Program-made: the position numbers and the translations under genes | Part shown: positions 14,872-21,588 of the stretch, piece after piece | How the letters are laid out: every line of letters begins with the position of its first letter | Numbering within the stretch: position 1 is the stretch's first letter | Notes under the pieces: generated by a model | Databases searched by the model: none | What the model saw: only the letters and a program-made list of their open reading frames with translations | Told to the model about the DNA's origin: nothing | Source: Clostridiaceae bacterium | GTDB lineage: Bacteria; Bacillota; Clostridia; Saccharofermentanales; UBA5734 | Direction: 5' to 3' | DNA length: 24,528 nt | Assembly (NCBI GenBank): GCA_012519875.1 | Contig: JAAYPL010000029.1 | Location: 1-24,528 of the forward strand

Positions 14872-15576
14872 ATGGCGGTTAAGTATAAAAGGATTCTTCT
14901 CAAACTCAGCGGAGAAGCTCTGGCAGGGAAAAAGGGTCAGGGCTTGGACAATGAAACCCTTCAAGCTATTGGGAAAACGATTTACCAACTGACCGAAAAA
15001 GGTGTCGAAACCGCTATCGTGGTCGGCGGCGGCAATTTCTGGCGGGGAAGAACCAGCGAGGGCATGGATCGCGTCACCGCCGATCATATCGGTATGTTGG
15101 GAACCGCGATGAACGCCCTGGCTTTGTCCGATGCTTTGGAGCAGGCCGGGTGTGTCACCCGTGTCCTCAGTGCCATTGAAATGCGTCAGTTCTGCGAACC
15201 GTATATCCGAAAGAGAGCCATTCGTCATTTGGAAAAGGGCCGGGTGGTTATTTTTGCCTGTGGCACCGGCAATCCGTTTTTCTCGACGGATACCGCCGCG
15301 GCTTTACGCGCTTCCGAAATAGAAGCCGACATTATTCTTAAAGCCACCGTTGTTGACGGTGTTTATGACAAGGATCCGAAAAAGCATTGTGATGCTGTCC
15401 GTTACAAAACCGTCAGTCATGATGAGGTTCTTCGTCTCAGTCTGGGGATCATGGACGCTACCGCGGCGGCTTTGTGCCGGGACAATCGGGTTGCCATTGC
15501 GGTCTTCAGCATGAGCGATCCGCAGAACATTATCAGGATTGTCGACGGGGATGAAATCGGCACGATTGTCATGTGA
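14872..15576 (+). CDS. pyrH: Uridylate kinase (UMP kinase)
   Basis: Phosphorylates UMP to UDP; a hexameric amino acid kinase-fold enzyme specific to bacteria, usually regulated by GTP and UTP. It has 234 residues. Hallmarks are RILLKLSGEAL at 7-17, IVVGGGNFWRGR, DHIGMLGTAMNALAL, CGTGNPFFSTDTAAALRA and KATVVDGVYDKDPKK. ATG 14872 is chosen because GGGAGGTG lies 7 bases upstream; the open frame continues upstream through the terminator hairpin. Because a strong terminator lies just before it and there is no room for a promoter between, expression probably depends on read-through from rpsB-tsf. Confidence 0.96.
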   Translation: MAVKYKRILLKLSGEALAGKKGQGLDNETLQAIGKTIYQLTEKGVETAIVVGGGNFWRGRTSEGMDRVTADHIGMLGTAMNALALSDALEQAGCVTRVLSAIEMRQFCEPYIRKRAIRHLEKGRVVIFACGTGNPFFSTDTAAALRASEIEADIILKATVVDGVYDKDPKKHCDAVRYKTVSHDEVLRLSLGIMDATAAALCRDNRVAIAVFSMSDPQNIIRIVDGDEIGTIVM

Positions 15577-15606
15577 TGAACGCTCCAATCACCTTGTATC
15601 GTTTGC

Positions 15607-15627
15607 AAAACCGCGCGCCGTGGTTTT
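15607..15627 (+). terminator. Probable terminator after pyrH
   Basis: AAAACCGCG (15607-15615) pairs with CGTGGTTTT (15619-15627, one G-T wobble) across a 3-base loop; the T run is only four long, then CC and three T, so it may be leaky. Confidence 0.5.
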
Positions 15628-15661
15628 CCTTTCTGCCATCTGCCCGCGATTGTTCATAATC

Positions 15662-15670
15662 TGTTATAAT
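15662..15670 (+). promoter_or_regulatory. Extended -10 promoter upstream of frr
   Basis: TGTTATAAT gives a perfect TATAAT with the TGn extension. No good -35 hexamer is seen at 16-18 bases. It lies after the pyrH terminator and 33 bases before the frr start. Confidence 0.5.
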
Positions 15671-15703
15671 GATCCTACCGATTGCTGACTTGGAGGTAAT
15701 AGT

Positions 15704-16276
15704 ATGGCCATGATTGAGATCACCAGGGAATCTTACCAGCCTTATGAAGAGAACATGGGTAAAACCATCAATGTATTAAATGAAAATTTGAATGCGATTC
15801 GCGCCGGCCGTGCTAATCCCAGGGTCCTCGATCGGATTACCATCGATTACTATGGTGTCCAGACACCGATCAACCAGGTGGCTAACATCCAAGTTCCGGA
15901 ACCACGGCTGATTACGATTACCCCCTGGGATCCAACCACCCTCAAGGCAGTCGAAAGAGCCATCCAAGCATCCGATCTGGGTATTAATCCTGCCAATGAC
16001 GGGAAGCAGCTGCGATTGGTTTTTCCCACTCTGACCGAGGAACGGCGCAGAGATTTGGTTAAAATTGTCAACCGATATGGTGAAGATGCAAAGATTGCCA
16101 TCAGGAATATTCGCCGGGACGGCATTGACAAGCACCGGGGATATCTCAAGCGAAAAGAATTGACCGAAGATAATCTGGCTCAATTTGAAGCCGAAATACA
16201 GAAAATAACCGATCGCTTTGTCGCCGAGATTGACACAATTACGGCGGAAAAAGAAAAAGATCTGATGGAGATCTGA
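15704..16276 (+). CDS. frr: Ribosome recycling factor
   Basis: Splits post-termination ribosomes together with EF-G. It has 190 residues, close to the usual 185. Family features are LNAIRAGRANPRVLDRI and YYGVQTPINQVA near the N-terminus, ITPWDPTTLKAVERAIQ in the middle, and the final three-helix bundle with LVKIVNRYGEDAKIAIRNIR. ATG 15704 has TGGAGGT 6 bases upstream; the ATG two codons later is 12 bases away and less likely. It appears to have its own extended -10 promoter after pyrH. Confidence 0.96.
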   Translation: MAMIEITRESYQPYEENMGKTINVLNENLNAIRAGRANPRVLDRITIDYYGVQTPINQVANIQVPEPRLITITPWDPTTLKAVERAIQASDLGINPANDGKQLRLVFPTLTEERRRDLVKIVNRYGEDAKIAIRNIRRDGIDKHRGYLKRKELTEDNLAQFEAEIQKITDRFVAEIDTITAEKEKDLMEI

Positions 16277-16305
16277 CAATCCGACACAAAAAGCTTATTG
16301 GGATG

Positions 16306-16324
16306 CCGGGTGCCAGTCGCCCGG
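16306..16324 (+). other. Hairpin between frr and uppS
   Basis: CCGGGTG (16306-16312) pairs with CGCCCGG (16318-16324, one wobble) across the loop CCAGT. The following TTCTTGTTTG is a poor T run, so this may be a weak terminator or a structure close to the uppS SD at 16335-16340. Confidence 0.35.
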
Positions 16325-16345
16325 TTCTTGTTTGAAAGGAACGTC

Positions 16346-17122
16346 ATGAGCCGTCTGGTTGATATTTTTAAAACTAAAAACAAGCGCCGACTCAAGCGCA
16401 CAGCCAAGGTCGATCTCCGGATACCCGTTCATTTGGCCGTAATCATGGATGGCAATGGCCGTTGGGCCCGGAAGCGCGGCCTGCCGCGGACCGCAGGCCA
16501 TCGGGCCGGAGCGGAAAATTTAGAAAATGTTTGTGAAGCCTGTATTGAGCAGGGCATTCAATATTTGACTGTCTATGCTTTTTCCACGGAAAACTGGTCC
16601 CGGCCGACCGAAGAGATCGACACCCTGATGGATCTTTTTATTGAATTTATTCATCGTTTTGATACCAAGATGGCCCGGGAGGGAATCCGGCTTCGTTTTT
16701 CCGGTGATTTGGCCGGATTGCCCGCCCACCTGCAAAGCACCATCTCCCACGCAGAGGAAAACTCCCGTCATCGTGACAGGCTGCAGCTGATTATCGCCCT
16801 CAACTATGGCGGCCGCCGCGAGCTGGCCCAGGCTTGCCGCAAACTGGCGGAACAGGTCCGCAGCGGGAAGATTGAACCGGACACCATTGATGAAAACCTG
16901 GTGCGTTCGGCTCTTTATTTGCCGGATGTACCCGATCCGGATTTGATTATCCGACCGAGCGGCGAACAGCGGCTTTCTAATTTTTTGATCTGGCAATCTG
17001 CCTATTCTGAATTTTGGTTTTCCGATGTCCTTTGGCCGGACTTCAACCGGGAACATCTGCTGGCCGCCCTTGAGGCCTACACGATGCGAGACCGTCGATT
17101 TGGAGGCTTGAAGCAGATATGA
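16346..17122 (+). CDS. uppS: Undecaprenyl diphosphate synthase (cis-prenyltransferase)
   Basis: Extends farnesyl diphosphate with eight IPP units to make the C55 lipid carrier for peptidoglycan and other envelope polymers. It has 258 residues. The catalytic VIMDGNGRWARKRG places the key Asp at 35, followed by GHRAGAENL, YAFSTENWSRP and the C-terminal dimer and pyrophosphate motif DLIIRPSGEQRLSNFLIWQ. The roughly 30 residues before the motif are basic (KTKNKRRLKRTAK), perhaps for membrane binding. ATG 16346 has AAAGGA 5 bases upstream. The end overlaps cdsA by ATGA. Confidence 0.96.
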   Translation: MSRLVDIFKTKNKRRLKRTAKVDLRIPVHLAVIMDGNGRWARKRGLPRTAGHRAGAENLENVCEACIEQGIQYLTVYAFSTENWSRPTEEIDTLMDLFIEFIHRFDTKMAREGIRLRFSGDLAGLPAHLQSTISHAEENSRHRDRLQLIIALNYGGRRELAQACRKLAEQVRSGKIEPDTIDENLVRSALYLPDVPDPDLIIRPSGEQRLSNFLIWQSAYSEFWFSDVLWPDFNREHLLAALEAYTMRDRRFGGLKQI

Positions 17123-18015
17123 GACAGCGCATAATCACCGGTACGCTTTTTACTTTTGCTGTCGCGGCTTTTATCATCCCCGGCTACTGGGTTGCATGGC
17201 CGCCAATCATTCTTTTTGTCATCGTGGCTCTTCTGACCTCTCAGGAGCTGACCCTTGCTTTACGCCGTCGAGGTTTGCGGCCTAACGGGTTTATGGCTTC
17301 GGCCGGAAGCTTGGTGATGCTGCTGCCGCTTCTTGGGGCGGCGCTGTTCCGCAATGGGCGGGACGGAAAGGTTGCCGGCCTGATCGGTCAGGTGGCGGGT
17401 GGGCTGTCATTGATGGCTTTCGGCCTGTTGACCGTCATGCTTTTTACGGTCACCGCCATCGTGTTGAAACGAGGGGCAAAGGGTTTGCCCGATGCCGTGG
17501 CAACGGCCGCAATTATAGGTTATGTCGCATTCCCGTTAGGCTGTCCGGTCCTGCTGTCGATTGAAATCAGCGGCGGTTATGTTTGGCTGCTGGTCGGATT
17601 GGTTTCACCTTGGATTTCCGATTGCTTTGCCTATTTTACCGGCAGCTTGATCGGAAAACGTCCGATCGTGCCGGCTATCAGTCCCAAAAAGACCGTCGAA
17701 GGCTTTTGGGGCGGTATGGTTGGCTGTATGCTGGTCATCCCCCTTGTCTTTGTCCTGTTCGGCCATCGCTTGGGCCCGATTACCGGCTGGTGGCCGGTTG
17801 TGATCTTTGCCATGGCCAGCGGTCTCCTGCTCAGTTTGGTTTCTCAGTTGGGTGACTGGTTGGCTTCCGGTATCAAGCGCTGGTGCCGCGTCAAAGATTT
17901 CGGCAGCATTTTGCCGGGTCATGGCGGCATTCTTGATCGTTTCGACAGTGCATTTTTTACCTTGCCGGTTTCTCTGATTCTGGCCGTCTTGTTCCAGCTT
18001 TTGGTAACAGGATGA
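17119..18015 (+). CDS. cdsA: Phosphatidate cytidylyltransferase
   Basis: Makes CDP-diacylglycerol from phosphatidic acid and CTP at the cytoplasmic membrane. The protein has 298 residues and many hydrophobic segments, starting at about residue 11. The family signature lies at 250-276: SGIKRW, then KDFGSILPGHGG and ILDRFD, with all expected Lys, Asp, His and Arg residues. An earlier SDCFAYFTGSLIGK and PKKTVEGFWGG region is also typical. Its substrate is the product of the PlsC encoded at 8370-9038. ATG overlaps the uppS stop; the nearest good SD is too distant, so coupling to uppS is likely. Confidence 0.95.
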   Translation: MRQRIITGTLFTFAVAAFIIPGYWVAWPPIILFVIVALLTSQELTLALRRRGLRPNGFMASAGSLVMLLPLLGAALFRNGRDGKVAGLIGQVAGGLSLMAFGLLTVMLFTVTAIVLKRGAKGLPDAVATAAIIGYVAFPLGCPVLLSIEISGGYVWLLVGLVSPWISDCFAYFTGSLIGKRPIVPAISPKKTVEGFWGGMVGCMLVIPLVFVLFGHRLGPITGWWPVVIFAMASGLLLSLVSQLGDWLASGIKRWCRVKDFGSILPGHGGILDRFDSAFFTLPVSLILAVLFQLLVTG

Positions 18016-18043
18016 AGCCGGTAATTATAAAGGAGTTTCATTC

Positions 18044-19204
18044 ATGACCGATTCGATCATTATTCTTGGCTCAACCGGATCAATCGGCACGCAGGCTCTG
18101 GAGGTCTGCAGCCACTTGGGAATTTCGGTTACGGCTCTGGCGGCCGGCCATCAAATTGATCGGCTGGCACAGCAGATTCGCCGTTGGCATCCGACTCTGG
18201 TCAGCGTTGCCGATGCCCAAGGCGCCGGCCGATTGGCCGAGCGGTTGGCGGATTACCCCCGGACGCTTCGGATTGTGCACGGACGGGAAGGCCTGCTTGA
18301 AGTCGCTACCTGTTCCGGCGCCGACCTGGTTTTGGCGGCAATGGTCGGCGTAGCCGGACTTGAGCCGGTTCTGCACGCGATCCGAGCCGGTAAAAACATT
18401 GCCTTGGCCAACAAAGAGACCCTGGTTGCCGGCGGATCGCTGGTCATGCCTTTGCTGCAGAAATATGGCCGGAATCTTTATCCTGTCGACAGTGAACATT
18501 CGGCGATCTGGCAATGTCTGGCCGGTTCTTCCGCCGCAAATCTCAGGCGCATTTTCCTAACCGCCTCCGGCGGCCCCTTTCGTGGTCGTTCAATCCGGGA
18601 ATTGTCCGTCGTCACCAGGGAAGAGGCTCTGCGACATCCGACCTGGCGAATGGGTGGAAAAATAACCGTCGATTCGGCTACCTTGATGAACAAAGGGCTG
18701 GAGGTCATCGAAGCCAGCTGGTTGTTTGATTGTCCTGCCGAACGCATTGAAGTGGTGATTCATCCGCAAAGCATCATTCACTCCATGGTGGAAATGCAGG
18801 ATGGTTCGGTTCTGGCGCAGATGGGCTTCCCGGACATGAAACTGCCCATCCAATTGGCTTTGACCTGGCCGGAACGGCTGCCGTCCCCTCAGCCGGCCTT
18901 TGATCCTTTTGATCCGCGAGCCAGCCGGCTGACCTTTGAGCCGCCGGATCGCAAAACTTTTCGTCTGTTGGATCTGGCTTATATGGCCTGCAACCGGGGC
19001 GGCTCAATGCCTGTTGTGCTCAATGCGGCCAATGAAGCGGCTGTTGGCCTCTTTCTTGACGGTGCGATCAGTTTTCCGGCCATAGCCGATCGGGTGGAGC
19101 AATGTCTGAATAAACACGAAGCCTCAGGCTTTGTGACAGGTTTTGGCTTTGATGATATGATTGAACTGGATCGCTGGGCGCGAGATTTTGTTAAGGAGTT
19201 ATAA
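18044..19204 (+). CDS. dxr: 1-deoxy-D-xylulose 5-phosphate reductoisomerase
   Basis: The first committed MEP pathway step, turning DXP into MEP with NADPH; the target of fosmidomycin. It has 386 residues, normal for the family. The nucleotide-binding GSTGSIG is at 9-15. Metal ligands appear as D149 and E151 (VDSEHSAIWQ) and E220 (MNKGLEVIEA), matching D150, E152 and E231 of E. coli. NKETLVAGG and HPQSIIHSMVE are also conserved. ATG 18044 has AAGGAG 8 bases upstream. Only 3 bases separate its stop from the rseP start, whose SD (AAGGAG, 19194-19199) lies within the end of dxr. Confidence 0.97.
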   Translation: MTDSIIILGSTGSIGTQALEVCSHLGISVTALAAGHQIDRLAQQIRRWHPTLVSVADAQGAGRLAERLADYPRTLRIVHGREGLLEVATCSGADLVLAAMVGVAGLEPVLHAIRAGKNIALANKETLVAGGSLVMPLLQKYGRNLYPVDSEHSAIWQCLAGSSAANLRRIFLTASGGPFRGRSIRELSVVTREEALRHPTWRMGGKITVDSATLMNKGLEVIEASWLFDCPAERIEVVIHPQSIIHSMVEMQDGSVLAQMGFPDMKLPIQLALTWPERLPSPQPAFDPFDPRASRLTFEPPDRKTFRLLDLAYMACNRGGSMPVVLNAANEAAVGLFLDGAISFPAIADRVEQCLNKHEASGFVTGFGFDDMIELDRWARDFVKEL

Positions 19205-19207
19205 CCA

Positions 19208-20503
19208 ATGGGCATTGTCGTCGGACTTTTAATTCTCAGTATTATGATGATTGTCCACGAACTGGGACATTTTTTGACCGGTCTGCGGCTGGGCTTTAAA
19301 ATAGAAGAATTTTCACTTTTTATGGGGCCGGTTCTGTTCTCCAGAACCCGTCGCGGCATTAAATACAGCATTAAACTCTTTCCTATCGGTGCTTCGGTTC
19401 GCTTTGCCGGTGAATATACCGACGATTTAGTGCCGGGAGACGACGATCCGGGGCATTTTTTCAATCGACCGAAATGGGCGCGGGCCATTGTTATCGGCAC
19501 CGGACCGGCTCTTAATTTTTTGTCCGGGATTCTGGCCTTTTTTATTATGTTTGCCTCTTTTGGCTATACCATACCTGTGATTGCCCGTGTCAACAGCGAT
19601 ACATTGGCCTACGAGGCCGGTTTGCAGGCAGGGGATCGGATCATTGCCATGGAGGGCGAATCCATTCGAACCACCCTTGACTTTGGCGGCCGGGAGATGT
19701 TTTTGGCGGCTGACCAGCCCATGCAGCTGCGTATTCAGTCTCCGGATGGTTCGATTCGCGAAACCACCCTCGTGCCGGTCACGGTGGACGGTTATCGATT
19801 GGGGATTACCGTCGATCTGTCCGGGACCGATACCGGTGTTCGGATCAGTTCGGTTGACGAGAAATCAAACAACGGAAATCCGGTGTTGCGCGTCGGCGAT
19901 ATTTTGTTGTCGGTTAACGGGGTCCCATACGGGGACGGTGGTTTTTCGCAGGCTGTCGAGGATAGTGCCGGCCATCCCCTGCGTGTGCTGGTCAAGCGGG
20001 ACGGACAAGATCTGGAACTTGAGATGGTGGCTACACAATACCAATACTATTTGCCCAGAGGCATTTATTTTGAATCGAGCAAAGCCCTTATTCCGGCAAT
20101 CGGGCAGTCGTTCCTTTGGAGCTGGTCCATTATCAAAGTGACACTGCGCAGCGTCGGCATGATGTTCACCGGAGCCATCAAACCGCAAGAGGCTCTATCC
20201 GGCCCGGTGGGTGTCGTCACGATCATCAGCGATGTCATTTCTGCCAAGCAGCCGCTGGCGGATAAGGTCTATCAGCTGTTGTGGCTGTTTGCGCTGATCT
20301 CGGTCAGCCTCGGCTTTATGAACCTGCTGCCGATACCGCCGTTGGACGGTAATCATCTGATTTTAATCGTGATCGAGGCCATTCGGGGCAAACGGTTGTC
20401 GGAAAAGATGCAAAACATTATCGGGATGGCGGGTCTGGCCTTGATTATTTTGTTGGCCGCAGCCGGTTTGTTGTTTGATGTAATGAGGCTGGTGAGTCGA
20501 TGA
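19208..20503 (+). CDS. rseP: RseP/RasP-type site-2 protease
   Basis: An intramembrane zinc metalloprotease that, in relatives, cuts anti-sigma factors and leftover signal peptides. It has 431 residues. HELGH is at 17-21 in the first membrane segment and NLLPIPPLDG at 372-381, giving D380 as third ligand. Between them are two PDZ-like regions, at about 125-200 (GLQAGDRIIAMEGESI) and 210-285 (VLRVGDILLSVNGVPYGD); two are usual in E. coli RseP, whereas I recall a single one in B. subtilis RasP. The position after dxr and before ispG is the standard clostridial order. The stop overlaps ispG by ATGA. Confidence 0.93.
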   Translation: MGIVVGLLILSIMMIVHELGHFLTGLRLGFKIEEFSLFMGPVLFSRTRRGIKYSIKLFPIGASVRFAGEYTDDLVPGDDDPGHFFNRPKWARAIVIGTGPALNFLSGILAFFIMFASFGYTIPVIARVNSDTLAYEAGLQAGDRIIAMEGESIRTTLDFGGREMFLAADQPMQLRIQSPDGSIRETTLVPVTVDGYRLGITVDLSGTDTGVRISSVDEKSNNGNPVLRVGDILLSVNGVPYGDGGFSQAVEDSAGHPLRVLVKRDGQDLELEMVATQYQYYLPRGIYFESSKALIPAIGQSFLWSWSIIKVTLRSVGMMFTGAIKPQEALSGPVGVVTIISDVISAKQPLADKVYQLLWLFALISVSLGFMNLLPIPPLDGNHLILIVIEAIRGKRLSEKMQNIIGMAGLALIILLAAAGLLFDVMRLVSR

Positions 20504-21588
20504 TCCGGCGACGTTATTCCAAGACGGTCCGGGTTGGCCGGCTTCTGATCGGTGGTCAGGCTCCGGTGGTTATCCAGTCCATGAACAACACCGATACCAG
20601 AAATGTCGAGGCGACATTGTCGCAGATCCGACAGTTGGCCGAGGCGGGTTGCGCCTTGACTCGCGTGGCTGTTCCCGATATGGAAGCTGCCGAGGCTCTG
20701 GCCAAGATTCGCCGGTCATCGCCGTTGCCGATCGTTGCGGACATCCATTTTGATTATCGCCTGGCGCTTGCCGCCATTGAATCCGGTGCCGACAAGATTC
20801 GCATCAACCCGGGCAATATCGGCGGCGCCGACCGGGTCAGGCAGGTTGCCGAGTCGGCTCGCGCGCACGGTATTCCCATTCGGGTCGGTGTTAATTCCGG
20901 TTCACTCAGCCGAGCCATGCTGGATCGGTATCAGGGGATCAACGCCCGGTCCATGGTCGCCTCGGCTTTGGAAGCCGTGGCCATGTTGGAGGCCGTCCGA
21001 TTTACGGATCTGGTGATCTCCATCAAAGCATCCGACCCGTTGTTGACTATTGAAAGTTACCGGCTTTTAGCCGACAAGACAGACTATCCCCTTCATGTTG
21101 GCGTAACCGAAGCCGGAACCCGCTATGAGGGAGTGATCCGTTCCAGTGTGGGAATTGGCGCGTTGCTGGCAGAGGGAATCGGCGATACGATCCGAGTTTC
21201 TTTGACCGCCGACCCGGTGGAGGAGGTACGGGCGGCACGTGCCATTCTTCGGTCATTGGCTCTTACGTCCGGCGGCCCCCGGGTCATCAGTTGCCCGACT
21301 TGTGGACGGACCGAGGTCGATTTGCAGCGCATTGCCGAGGAGGTTGAAAATCGGCTGCAGGCTTATGACTGTCCAATCGAGGTCGCGGTGATGGGTTGCG
21401 CGGTCAACGGCCCCGGAGAAGCCGCGCATGCCGATGTCGGCATCGCCGGTGGAAAAGGTGAGTTTTTGATTTTCAGCCGGGGCGATATTTTGCGTAAAGT
21501 CCCCCAAGCCGAAGCCGTCGAGGCTCTGATGGCCGAAATTGACAAAATAATCCTACGAAAAGACAACCAGAGGAGCAACGATGAGTAA
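20500..21588 (+). CDS. ispG: 4-hydroxy-3-methylbut-2-en-1-yl diphosphate synthase
   Basis: The iron-sulfur enzyme (GcpE) of the penultimate MEP step, making HMBPP, the substrate of the IspH half of the fusion protein encoded in this window. It has 362 residues. Cluster ligands are C265 and C268 (SCPTCGRTEVD) and C300 (MGCAVNGPGEA), with E307 as the likely fourth ligand. N-terminal TIM-barrel motifs include VIQSMNNTDTRNVEATLSQI and IVADIHFDYRLAL. ATG 20500 overlaps the rseP stop. The TAA stop at 21586-21588 is followed at once by the polC ATG in the same frame. Confidence 0.96.
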   Translation: MIRRRYSKTVRVGRLLIGGQAPVVIQSMNNTDTRNVEATLSQIRQLAEAGCALTRVAVPDMEAAEALAKIRRSSPLPIVADIHFDYRLALAAIESGADKIRINPGNIGGADRVRQVAESARAHGIPIRVGVNSGSLSRAMLDRYQGINARSMVASALEAVAMLEAVRFTDLVISIKASDPLLTIESYRLLADKTDYPLHVGVTEAGTRYEGVIRSSVGIGALLAEGIGDTIRVSLTADPVEEVRAARAILRSLALTSGGPRVISCPTCGRTEVDLQRIAEEVENRLQAYDCPIEVAVMGCAVNGPGEAAHADVGIAGGKGEFLIFSRGDILRKVPQAEAVEALMAEIDKIILRKDNQRSNDE

